DNA of 64,000 bases from Wocania arenilitoris (lineage in GTDB: Bacteria; Bacteroidota; Bacteroidia; Flavobacteriales; Flavobacteriaceae): positions 66,932-130,931 of the forward strand of contig NZ_JAKKDU010000002.1 of assembly GCF_021728535.1 (NCBI RefSeq), written 5' to 3'. This document shows, one piece after another, positions 33,769 through 42,136 of this stretch. The notes beneath the pieces are model-generated. The model saw only the letters and a program-made list of their open reading frames with translations. It made no database searches and was not told the origin of the DNA. Within the stretch, counting starts at the first letter, position 1. Every line of letters starts with the position of its first letter. Made by a program: the position numbers and the translations under genes.

Positions 33769-35043
33769 CTATTTAGGAAACTTAGATTTAATATTGTCTA
33801 AACATAAATTATGAATGCTTCCAATATGAGAATGTTTTTTACTCATATCTGGTTTGTAAGTTCCAGCTTGTACTTGCCCTCCAATTTGTTGGTAAGCTTC
33901 TCTAAAACTCATACCATCAACCACTAAATTGTTAATATTATCAACAGTAAATAAGTACTTGTATTTATTGTCGTTTAAATCAATATCTTTTACAATGATT
34001 TGCTGAATAGCGTAATTAAAAATATCTAAAATGGTTTTTAACTCTTCAAAGGCTGCAATAGTGTTTTCTTTTAATAACTGAAAATCTCTGTGATAACCAC
34101 TAGGTAAATTGTTGGTAATTAGCACCATTTCGGTTTGTAAAGCTTGTATTTTATTACACTTGCCTCTTATTAATTCAAATACATCAGGATTCTTTTTGTG
34201 CGGCATAATACTACTGCCTGTTGTTAGCTCGTCTGGAAAAGTGATGAACCCAAAATTCTGGCTCATATATAAACACACATCCATAGCAAAACGACTCATC
34301 GTATTGGCTAAACTGCCTAAAGTAGCAGCAATAGTCCTTTCGCTTTTGCCTCGACTCATTTGAGCTGCTACTACATTGTATTTTAAGGTTTTAAAACCCA
34401 TTTCTTGAGTCGTAATATCCCTATCGATAGGGAAAGAGCTACCGTAACCTGCAGCAGACCCTAAGGGATTTTGATCTACTGTTTTTATAGCTGCATTAAG
34501 TAAATATACATCGTCAATTAACAATTCTGCATAAGCAGAAAACCATAGCCCAAATGATGATGGCATTGCTACTTGCAAGTGCGTGTAACCTGGTAATAAT
34601 TTGTTTTTATGCGTTTTAGCAAGTTGTAATAACGTGTCGAAAAAGGTTTTTGTTTTAGCTTTAACGTCTAATAAATTGTCTTTAAAATATAAATGAAGTG
34701 CTACTAAAACTTGATCGTTTCTTGAACGCGCCGTATGAATTTTTTTGCCAACTTCTCCCAGTTGTTTGGTGAGTTCAAATTCTATTTTAGAGTGTACATC
34801 TTCAAACTGTTCATCAATCACAAATGTTCCGTTTTCAACCTGTTCTTCTAAAACTTTTAATCCGCTTAATAGTTCAACTAACTCTTCAACAGTTATAATG
34901 CCTATTTTTTGAAGCATTTTGGCATGCGCTTTTGAGGCAATCACATCATATTTTGCAATGTGGATATCTATTTCTCTGTCGTTACCAACAGTAAATTGCT
35001 CAATTTGTTTGTCTATTGTAAATCCTTTATCCCAGAGTTTCAT
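33769..35043 (-). CDS. argH: Argininosuccinate lyase
   Basis: Last step of arginine synthesis: argininosuccinate to arginine and fumarate. 424 residues, fumarase/aspartase superfamily. The signature is GSSIMPHKKNPDVFELIRGK; ARSRNDQVLVALHLYF, GYTHLQVAMPSSFGLWFSAY and NPLGSAAGYGS are also conserved. It is the last gene of the large arg/pro cluster and follows argE after a 143-base gap that holds an inverted repeat. Confidence 0.96.
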   Translation of the reverse strand: MKLWDKGFTIDKQIEQFTVGNDREIDIHIAKYDVIASKAHAKMLQKIGIITVEELVELLSGLKVLEEQVENGTFVIDEQFEDVHSKIEFELTKQLGEVGKKIHTARSRNDQVLVALHLYFKDNLLDVKAKTKTFFDTLLQLAKTHKNKLLPGYTHLQVAMPSSFGLWFSAYAELLIDDVYLLNAAIKTVDQNPLGSAAGYGSSFPIDRDITTQEMGFKTLKYNVVAAQMSRGKSERTIAATLGSLANTMSRFAMDVCLYMSQNFGFITFPDELTTGSSIMPHKKNPDVFELIRGKCNKIQALQTEMVLITNNLPSGYHRDFQLLKENTIAAFEELKTILDIFNYAIQQIIVKDIDLNDNKYKYLFTVDNINNLVVDGMSFREAYQQIGGQVQAGTYKPDMSKKHSHIGSIHNLCLDNIKSKFPK

Positions 35044-35070
35044 TTTAGTAAATTTTAATTTTTAAAATTT

Positions 35071-35149
35071 AGAATCAAGAAAAAAGACCGCTTCGCTTTT
35101 AGAAAAAAGACTGATAGCGTAATAAATTTTGGTCTTGTTTCTTGAATCT
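35071..35149. repeat. Long inverted repeat between argE and argH
   Basis: Arms AGAATCAAGAAAAAAGACC (35071-35089) and GGTCTTGTTTCTTGAATCT (35131-35149) are complementary at 17 of 19 positions around a 41-base loop. The sequence contains GACCGCTTCGC, shared with 17698-17708. It would fold as a strong hairpin inside the operon transcript. Confidence 0.75.
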
Positions 35150-35186
35150 ATATTCTTGTTTCTTTTTAATACTTTTTTAAAATTGA

Positions 35187-36254
35187 TTAAACGATTACTC
35201 GATTTAACAATTCAACATATATTTTAATACCTTCTTCTATTTCGTTTATATAAATAAATTCATCTGCAGTATGTGAACGCGTGCTATCACCAGGGCCTAA
35301 TTTTAACGACGGACAAGTTAATACAGCTTGATCTGATAATGTTGGCGAACCGTAGGTTTCTCTTCCCATGTCAATTCCAGCTTTTACCAATTCGTGGTCT
35401 ACAGGAATTGAAGATGAGTTTAATCTTAAACTTCTTGGGGTAATCTTATCGCAAGGTGAATTAGCAATTAGTAAATCGGCTACTTCTTGATTGGTGTATT
35501 TATCATTTACGCGAACATCAATAACCAATTTTACGTCTGCTGGAATAGCATTATGTTGCTTTCCTGCGTTGATTTGAGTAACAGTCATTTTTACATCACC
35601 CAAAGCTTGTGATGTTTTACTAAACTTAAAATCTTTAAACCATTTTAACACGTCAATCGTGTTATAAATGGCATTGTTATTATTTGGATGTGCGGCATGA
35701 CTTGCTGTTCCGTGTACTTCGGCATCAAAAACCACTAAGCCTTTTTCGGCTACCGCTAAATTCATCAAAGTGGGTTCGCCAACTATGGCAACATCAACTT
35801 TAGGAATAATAGATAACATACTATTTAAGCCATCTGGTCCGCTACTTTCTTCTTCCGCGGAAGCGACAATAATCAAGTTGTATTTTAAGTTTTCGGTTTC
35901 GTAAAAATACGTAAATGTTGCAATTAGCGATACTAAACATCCTCCGGCATCATTACTTCCTAAACCGTATAATTTTCCGTCTTCAACAATGGCTTTAAAA
36001 GGGTTTTTGGTATAGCCAGAATTTGGTTTTACAGTATCGTGATGCGAGTTTAGTAATAGTGTTGGCTTACCATTATCAAAATGTTTATTGACTGCCCAAA
36101 CATTATTTTTTGTTCGGTTGTATTTAATGTTACTTGCTATAAACCACGTTTCTAGAAGTGCTGCTGTTTGATCTTCTTCTGATGAAAAAGATTGTGTTTC
36201 TATTAACTTTTTTAATAGTGAAATAGCGTTTGCTGTTAATTCCTCTAGTCCCAT
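35187..36254 (-). CDS. argE: M20 deacylase, probable N-acylornithine/N-acylcitrulline deacylase
   Basis: Zinc peptidase-fold hydrolase of 355 residues. LLNSHHDTVKPN holds a metal His and the bridging Asp region, GSNDAGGC the second site and ASAEEESSGPDG the catalytic Glu pair. By position between argB and argH it should remove the N-acyl protecting group. In organisms with acyl-ornithine carbamoyltransferase the substrate is the acyl-citrulline. It abuts argB with no gap. Confidence 0.88.
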   Translation of the reverse strand: MGLEELTANAISLLKKLIETQSFSSEEDQTAALLETWFIASNIKYNRTKNNVWAVNKHFDNGKPTLLLNSHHDTVKPNSGYTKNPFKAIVEDGKLYGLGSNDAGGCLVSLIATFTYFYETENLKYNLIIVASAEEESSGPDGLNSMLSIIPKVDVAIVGEPTLMNLAVAEKGLVVFDAEVHGTASHAAHPNNNNAIYNTIDVLKWFKDFKFSKTSQALGDVKMTVTQINAGKQHNAIPADVKLVIDVRVNDKYTNQEVADLLIANSPCDKITPRSLRLNSSSIPVDHELVKAGIDMGRETYGSPTLSDQAVLTCPSLKLGPGDSTRSHTADEFIYINEIEEGIKIYVELLNRVIV

Positions 36255-37031
36255 TTACAAGGTTATTTTTGTGAAATTATCATTCTCTTGGGTTAACATG
36301 GATGTATTACCCATATTTATATTGTTAACACCACCACGTAAGGCATCAAAACAGTTTTCTAGTTTTGGCAACATGCCATCTGTAATAATACCTTTATCTA
36401 ATAAATTTTTATAGATATTAGAATTGATATGTTTAATTACTGAGTTTTTGTCGTCAATATCTTCTAAAACGCCATTTAATTCAAAACAATAATAAATTGA
36501 AGTTTCGTATAAGTGACTCATGCCTATTGCTACTTGCGAGGCAATAGTATCTGCATTGGTGTTTAATAATTGTCCGCTACCATCATGTGTAATAGCACAA
36601 AATACTGGTGTAAAATCAGCTTGAATTAGTTTGTTAATGGAATTATTAGCAACTTCTTTAACATCACCTACAAATCCAAAATCGACTTCTTTTACTGGTC
36701 TTTTATCAGATTTAATACTATTTATATCGGCACCAGTTAACCCAATGGCGTTAGTGTTTAAAGCTTGTAATTTTGCAACTATATTTTTGTTTACCAAACC
36801 ACCGTAAACCATTGTTATTACTTCTAAGGTATCTGCATCGGTAATTCTTCTGCCATTTATCATTTTAGATTCTATACCCAATTTCGTGGCTATATGGGTG
36901 GCTCGTTTTCCACCACCATGAACTAAGATTTTATTTCCTTTTAAATTTGAAAATAATTTTAGAAATGCATTTAAAGCGTCATCATCTTCAATAATGTTGC
37001 CTCCTATTTTTACTATGGATAATTTTTCCAT
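36255..37031 (-). CDS. argB: N-acylglutamate kinase
   Basis: Second step of arginine synthesis, 258 residues, amino-acid kinase fold. KIGGNIIEDD, HGGGKRATHIATKLG, GRRITDADTLEVITMVYGGLVNK (shown in part), GLTGADINSI and the ISDGMLPK-like region IITDGMLPKL are conserved. The acyl group (acetyl or succinyl) is not decided by these motifs. Adjacent to argE. Confidence 0.93.
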   Translation of the reverse strand: MEKLSIVKIGGNIIEDDDALNAFLKLFSNLKGNKILVHGGGKRATHIATKLGIESKMINGRRITDADTLEVITMVYGGLVNKNIVAKLQALNTNAIGLTGADINSIKSDKRPVKEVDFGFVGDVKEVANNSINKLIQADFTPVFCAITHDGSGQLLNTNADTIASQVAIGMSHLYETSIYYCFELNGVLEDIDDKNSVIKHINSNIYKNLLDKGIITDGMLPKLENCFDALRGGVNNINMGNTSMLTQENDNFTKITL

Positions 37032-37033
37032 TT

Positions 37034-37068
37034 TTTTAGCTTTTAGCTTTTAACTTTTAGCTTTTAGC
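37034..37068. repeat. Heptamer array between argF' and argB
   Basis: Five 7-base units in tandem: TTTTAGC, TTTTAGC, TTTTAAC, TTTTAGC, TTTTAGC. It begins 3 bases upstream of the argB start codon on the transcribed strand, so it occupies the ribosome-binding zone. Confidence 0.85.
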
Positions 37069-37102
37069 AGCAAACTGCCAATTGCAAAAGGCTAACAGCC
37101 AA

Positions 37103-38041
37103 TTATAAATCTTCTAATAGTTTCTTAAGCACTAATTGAGCAGCGTATGTTCTGTTATTGGCTTGCTCTATAACTAATGAGCTATCGCTATCTAGAACAG
37201 CGTCTTCAACTACTACATTTCTTCTTACTGGTAAACAATGCATAAATTTAGCACCACCAAGTTTAGCTTTAGTTATCATCCAGTTAGAATCAGTTTTATT
37301 CACTTTTCCATAATCTTCATAAGAACTCCAGTTTTTTGCATATACAAAATCAGCATTTTTAAAAGCTTCTTCTTGATTATGATAGATTGGCGTGTTTTTA
37401 GTGATTTCAGGATTTAAATCATAACCTTCAGGATTAGTAATAACAAATTCCACATCCATTTTTTGCATGGCTTGGATAAAGCTATTAGCCACGGCATGTG
37501 GCAGCGCTTTTATATGTGGTGCCCAACTTAATACGACTTTTGGTTTAGTAACTTTAGCATACTCAGAAATTGTGAGCGCATCGGTTAAGCCTTGTAGTGG
37601 ATGACCAGTAGCACTCTCCATATTTACAATAGGTACAGACGCATATTTTTTAAAGGCATTCATTACCTGCTCACTTTCATCTTTAGCTTTATTTTTTAAG
37701 GTTGGAAATGCCCTCACTGCAATAACATCGCAATATTGAGACACTACGGCAGCAGCTTCTTTAATATGTTCTGCGGTACTCCCGTTCATAACTGTTCCAT
37801 CTCCAAATTCAATTCCCCAAGCATCACCAGAAACATTCATTACAATAGGATTCATTCCCAAATTTAAAGCTGCTTTTTGAGTGCTTAAACGTGTACGCAA
37901 ACTGGAATTAAAAAATAATAATCCTAGTGTTTTATTTTTTCCTAATTGTATATGCTTAAACGGATTAGTTTTTATTGCTTTAGCTTCTTCAATCCAAGAA
38001 TTAATGTTGTCGATATCGTATATGGATGTGTAATGTTTCAT
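37103..38041 (-). CDS. argF': N-acylornithine carbamoyltransferase (acetyl/succinyl)
   Basis: Carbamoylates an N-acylated ornithine, the Bacteroidota/Xanthomonas variant of arginine synthesis. 312 residues. The carbamoyl-phosphate site is FFNSSLRTRLSTQ (about 44-56), followed by MESATGHPLQGLTDA and MHCLPVRRN. The full length aligns with the Bacteroides succinylornithine enzyme. The residue that sets acetyl versus succinyl specificity (Glu in Xanthomonas, Pro in Bacteroides) is Ala in MNGSTAEHIKEA (about 83-94), so the acyl group stays open. It abuts proB (6 bases). Confidence 0.92.
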   Translation of the reverse strand: MKHYTSIYDIDNINSWIEEAKAIKTNPFKHIQLGKNKTLGLLFFNSSLRTRLSTQKAALNLGMNPIVMNVSGDAWGIEFGDGTVMNGSTAEHIKEAAAVVSQYCDVIAVRAFPTLKNKAKDESEQVMNAFKKYASVPIVNMESATGHPLQGLTDALTISEYAKVTKPKVVLSWAPHIKALPHAVANSFIQAMQKMDVEFVITNPEGYDLNPEITKNTPIYHNQEEAFKNADFVYAKNWSSYEDYGKVNKTDSNWMITKAKLGGAKFMHCLPVRRNVVVEDAVLDSDSSLVIEQANNRTYAAQLVLKKLLEDL

Positions 38042-38047
38042 TTTTTA

Positions 38048-38809
38048 CTACTTTATTTTGGTAAACGGTACTTTGTTATTCATTGCATTTACTATAAAAT
38101 TATCATTTAAACCATTTACTATCCATGTTTCTATATTAGCTGTTTTGGTTACCTCTGCTGCTTCAATTTTGCTTTGCATGCCACCGCTACCGTGAGAGGA
38201 TTTTGAACTTACTACCTGTGCCTTTAACGCATCAAAATCTTCTACTAATTTTATAGTTTCTAGGGTTTTATCTGTCATTGATGCTTTGGTGTAAATACCA
38301 TTAGTGTTGGTTGCAATAATACATAAATCAACTTCTAAAAGCGATGCGGTTAAGGCTGCTAGTTTATCGTTGTCTCCAAACTTAATTTCATCAGTGGCAA
38401 CAGTATCATTTTCATTAATGATAGGGATATAATTGTTATTTACTAACACATTAATAGTATTCATGATATTGGTTCTGCTTTGTTCTTTTTCAAAATCTGA
38501 ATAAGACAATAAGCATTGCGAACTTAATAAGCCATATTCTCTAAAAATCTCCTGATAAATTCGGATTAAATGAGGTTGACCGATAGATGCTAATGCTTGT
38601 TTTACAAATACATCTTGTTGCTTACTCTCAAGTTTTACAAACTGTTTTGCCACAGCAATGGCACCAGAACTTACAATAATAAATTCATAGGAATCTTGAA
38701 GTTGCGCAATTTGATTTGCGATATCTTCAATCTTACCTCTTGAGATATTATCAGTTTCTTTTGTGAGTGTATTAGATCCTATTTTTAGTAATATGCGTTT
38801 TTTCTTCAT
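38048..38809 (-). CDS. proB: Glutamate 5-kinase
   Basis: First step of proline synthesis, 253 residues, amino-acid kinase fold only, without the C-terminal PUA domain of the E. coli enzyme. LLKIGSNTLT, VSSGAIAVAKQ, NENDTVATDEIKFGDNDKLAA and GGMQSKIEAAE are typical. It lies inside the arg operon, between proA and argF'. Confidence 0.93.
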   Translation of the reverse strand: MKKKRILLKIGSNTLTKETDNISRGKIEDIANQIAQLQDSYEFIIVSSGAIAVAKQFVKLESKQQDVFVKQALASIGQPHLIRIYQEIFREYGLLSSQCLLSYSDFEKEQSRTNIMNTINVLVNNNYIPIINENDTVATDEIKFGDNDKLAALTASLLEVDLCIIATNTNGIYTKASMTDKTLETIKLVEDFDALKAQVVSSKSSHGSGGMQSKIEAAEVTKTANIETWIVNGLNDNFIVNAMNNKVPFTKIK

Positions 38810-38851
38810 CCTGTTTTACAAGCTGCTCATTCTTAAATGCCCATTATGGGC

Positions 38852-40045
38852 TTATCGTATTTGTCCGTTACCATGAATGTACCATTTATTGGTCACCAAA
38901 TGTTGTAAACCTATTGGTCCTCGTTGGTGTAATTTATCTGTGCTAATGGCTAATTCGCCACCTAAACCTAATTGTCCGCCATCTGTAAAGCGCGTTGATG
39001 CATTATGGTATACTGCTGCTGTATCAACGTTTTCCATGAACAGTTTCGCTTCATCTTCATTAGTTGTAATAATAGATGATGAATGTCCGCCAGAATATTT
39101 ATTAATCATAGCAATAGTCTCTTGATTTGATGCAATTTCACCAATTAATATTTTATAATCTAAAAACTCTTCATACCAAATATCATCAGATGAGATGGTT
39201 TTAAGACTATTGTCTTTTGAAATGATTTTGTCTCCTAACACTTCAATTTTAAAAGCCTTTAATTTTGAAACCAATGTGTTTACAAACTCATGTTTATTCG
39301 GAAGATTTCTATCTATTAAAACCTTATCAACAGCATTACACGCTGATATTTTAGACTTCCCATTCATAATAATATCAATAGCAATATCTAAATCAGCTTC
39401 TTTATGAACATACACAAAATTATTACCTCGACCACTAATAATAACAGGGCAAGTAGCATGTTGTTTTACAAAAGCTATTAAGCGTTCGCCACCACGAGGT
39501 ACAATTAAATCAACCTTTTGTGTTGGTTTTTCAAGAAATGCTTGTGTTTCTATTCTATTAAATTGTAAATACTCTACCCAATCAGTTGAAGTATTTTCTT
39601 CCTCTAATGCTTGGTGCCAAAGCTCAACAATTTTTAAATTAGAACGCAAGGACTCTTTTCCGCCTTTTAATAAAATCTTATTCCCCGATTTAAAAGCAAT
39701 ACCAGCAGCTTCAACGGTTACATCTGGTCGCGATTCATAAATAATCAACACTGTACCAAAAGAGGCTGTTTTATTATACACCTGCATGCCATTATCGTGC
39801 TTAAAGCTAAAACGTTTTACACCAACAGGGTCGTCTTGAGATGCTAAATGCGTTACCGCTTTAATCATTTCATCTACTTTAGCATCGTTAACTTTTAAAC
39901 GATCGAACATGGAAATATCAGCGCCAGAATAATTATCTAAATCAACTTTATTAATAGCAATTATAGCTTGTCGTTCTTGTTCTAAAAGTACTGCCATTTT
40001 TAATAAAACAGCATTTCTTTTTTCTATGGATAGTAGGGTGTTCAT
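38852..40045 (-). CDS. proA: Gamma-glutamyl phosphate reductase
   Basis: Second step of proline synthesis: reduces glutamyl-5-phosphate to the semialdehyde. 397 residues, aldehyde dehydrogenase fold. VLIIYESRPDVTVEAAGIA, LKGGKESLRSN, IVPRGGERLI, catalytic Cys in KSKISACNAVDKVLI and STRFTDGGQLGLGGELAIST are diagnostic. It follows argD by 5 bases. Confidence 0.95.
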   Translation of the reverse strand: MNTLLSIEKRNAVLLKMAVLLEQERQAIIAINKVDLDNYSGADISMFDRLKVNDAKVDEMIKAVTHLASQDDPVGVKRFSFKHDNGMQVYNKTASFGTVLIIYESRPDVTVEAAGIAFKSGNKILLKGGKESLRSNLKIVELWHQALEEENTSTDWVEYLQFNRIETQAFLEKPTQKVDLIVPRGGERLIAFVKQHATCPVIISGRGNNFVYVHKEADLDIAIDIIMNGKSKISACNAVDKVLIDRNLPNKHEFVNTLVSKLKAFKIEVLGDKIISKDNSLKTISSDDIWYEEFLDYKILIGEIASNQETIAMINKYSGGHSSSIITTNEDEAKLFMENVDTAAVYHNASTRFTDGGQLGLGGELAISTDKLHQRGPIGLQHLVTNKWYIHGNGQIR

Positions 40046-40050
40046 TTCTT

Positions 40051-41205
40051 TTAAACTTCTAATGTTTTACTTTTAATATCAGCTAGGGCTTTTTTTAAAG
40101 CCTCAAAAAACACATCAATATGTTGTTTTTTAATGTTTAAAGGTGGTAGTATTCTTAATAGTTTTTTGTTAGCTGCACCACCTGTAAATATTTTGTATTT
40201 ATAAATTAAATCTTTGCGTAGGTCGCTTACTTCAAAATTAAACTCTAAACCTAACATTAAACCTCTTCCTTTTATGTTTTTTATCTGTGGAATGGTTTTG
40301 GCAACAGAAATAAAATATGCAGACATTTCATTTACGTTTGCTATCAAATCTTCTTCTTCAATGGTATTTAAAACAGCTAAACCAGCGGCACATGCTAAAT
40401 GATTTCCTCCAAAGGTGGTTCCTAACATACCATATTTAGATTCGATATTTGGATGAATTAAAATTCCTCCAATAGGAAAACCATTTCCCATACCTTTAGC
40501 TAAAGAAATAATGTCTGGTGTTACATTATAATGTTGAAAAGCAAAGAATTTACCAGAACGTGCATATCCGCACTGTATTTCATCAGCAATAAACATGGTG
40601 TTATTAGCTTTACATAGCTTATCTATTTCTTCAAAGAATTTTTTTGTGCCTTGATTTAATCCACCAATACCTTGAATAAACTCGATAATAACTGCACAAA
40701 CATCCCCTTTTTTAAGTTCGATTTTCACACCCTCAATATCATTTAAAGGTAAAATAGTTACTTCTTGTTGTGCGTTAATTGGGGCTATTATGTTTTTATT
40801 ATCGGTAACTGCTACAGCTGCAGATGTACGCCCGTGAAACCCTTTACTAAAAGCAATAACACGTTTTTTGCCAGTTTTAAATGATGCCAATTTTAATGCA
40901 TTTTCGTTGGCTTCGGCTCCAGAATTACATAAAAACAATTCATAATCAGTACAGCCTGATAAGTCTTCTAACTTATTTGCTAACTCTTTTTGTAACGGAT
41001 TTTGAATAGCATTAGAATAAAATCCTAATCTTTCAACCTGGCGCGTTACAGCTTGCACGTAATTAGGGTGTGCATGCCCAATAGAGATTACAGCATGCCC
41101 GCCATAAAGGTCTAAATATTCCTCTCCTTTATCATCATAAACATGAATGCCTTTTCCAGAAACTGGAGTTACATTGTATAGTGGATAAACATCAAATAAT
41201 GGCAT
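40051..41205 (-). CDS. argD: Acylornithine aminotransferase
   Basis: Class III PLP aminotransferase of 384 residues. DLYGGHAVISIGHAHP, LCNSGAEANENALKLA, FHGRTSAA, FIADEIQCGYARSGKFFA and the PLP lysine in ISLAKGMGNGFPIGG are conserved. In the operon it transaminates N-acylglutamate semialdehyde. Ornithine aminotransferase (RocD-like) activity is possible because the gene is wedged between proC and proA, linking both pathways. Confidence 0.9.
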   Translation of the reverse strand: MPLFDVYPLYNVTPVSGKGIHVYDDKGEEYLDLYGGHAVISIGHAHPNYVQAVTRQVERLGFYSNAIQNPLQKELANKLEDLSGCTDYELFLCNSGAEANENALKLASFKTGKKRVIAFSKGFHGRTSAAVAVTDNKNIIAPINAQQEVTILPLNDIEGVKIELKKGDVCAVIIEFIQGIGGLNQGTKKFFEEIDKLCKANNTMFIADEIQCGYARSGKFFAFQHYNVTPDIISLAKGMGNGFPIGGILIHPNIESKYGMLGTTFGGNHLACAAGLAVLNTIEEEDLIANVNEMSAYFISVAKTIPQIKNIKGRGLMLGLEFNFEVSDLRKDLIYKYKIFTGGAANKKLLRILPPLNIKKQHIDVFFEALKKALADIKSKTLEV

Positions 41206-41207
41206 GA

Positions 41208-42002
41208 TTAACTTTTTTTAATTTGATTAATTTTTTCAAACGATGCAGTAATACCCTTTATTAAAGACGAACTTAAACCTTGATGTTCCATTTCGTTTAA
41301 ACCTTCAATTGTACAGCCGCTTGGTGTAGTTACTCTGTCTATTTCAGCTTCTGGATGCCTGCCCGATTCTTTCAATAAACTCGCTGCACCATAGCAAGTT
41401 TGTAAAGCTAGTTGGTGTGCTTCTTCAGCCTCAAAACCCAATTGAATGGCGCCTTGAGTTGTGGCACGTACCAATCGCATCCAAAAGGCTATACCACTAG
41501 CGCAAATCACAGTAGCTGCTTGTATTTGTTCTTCTGGAATTACCATTGTTGTGCCTAATTGATTAAATATTTTTTTAGCCAATTCAATTTTACTTTGCCC
41601 TTGGTTGTTAGCCGAAAGGCAGGTCATAGATTTTCCAATCGAAATCGCTGTATTTGGCATAATACGAATTATATTTTTATCCTTTCCAAGGATACTTTCA
41701 ATTCTAGAAATTTCAAACCCAGCAGCAACAGACATAACCACATGATAACTTGTAATACTAGAAGAAACACTTTGTAAAACTTTATCAATATGGCGCGGTT
41801 GTAAAGCAAAAATCAATATATCAGATTCTTTAACTGCTAATTCGTTATCATGTGTCACGGTTACATAATCTTCATCACTAAACACACTAACTGCAGCCGT
41901 ATTTTTATCACTTAAATACAATGATGTAAACGACTTATTCTTTATTAGTCCCTTCGCAATCGAACTTCCTAAATTTCCTGTTCCTATAATAGCTATTTTC
42001 AT
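41208..42002 (-). CDS. proC: Pyrroline-5-carboxylate reductase
   Basis: Last step of proline synthesis. 264 residues. The N-terminal NADPH site reads KIAIIGTGNLGSSIAKGL; FALQPRHID, RIMPNTAISIGKSMTC and the C-terminal signature region VTTPSGCTIEGLNEME are present. It is 2 bases from argD. Upstream, a dispersed repeat fills most of the gap to argC. Confidence 0.95.
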   Translation of the reverse strand: MKIAIIGTGNLGSSIAKGLIKNKSFTSLYLSDKNTAAVSVFSDEDYVTVTHDNELAVKESDILIFALQPRHIDKVLQSVSSSITSYHVVMSVAAGFEISRIESILGKDKNIIRIMPNTAISIGKSMTCLSANNQGQSKIELAKKIFNQLGTTMVIPEEQIQAATVICASGIAFWMRLVRATTQGAIQLGFEAEEAHQLALQTCYGAASLLKESGRHPEAEIDRVTTPSGCTIEGLNEMEHQGLSSSLIKGITASFEKINQIKKS

Positions 42003-42026
42003 AATTTCTTTATTTTATTTTTTTAT

Positions 42027-42110
42027 GGCGTTACCCCAAGGGGTCGGGCTTTCACTACTCGCTCCCTCATACTTCGGGGAGCTCAAACATACCGTTCAAT
42101 CCCTAACGCA
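42027..42110. repeat. MITE-like repeat between argC and proC
   Basis: About 84 bases bounded by GCGTTA (42028-42033) and TAACGC (42104-42109), with internal GGGGTCGGGCTTTC, CTCGCTCCCTC and TTCAATCCCTAACGC. I recognise this as a repeat spread through many flavobacterial genomes. It is more GC-rich than its surroundings and sits inside the operon without a coding role. Confidence 0.75.
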
Positions 42111-42136
42111 CCACTGTTATGTGCTCACTCAAACTT

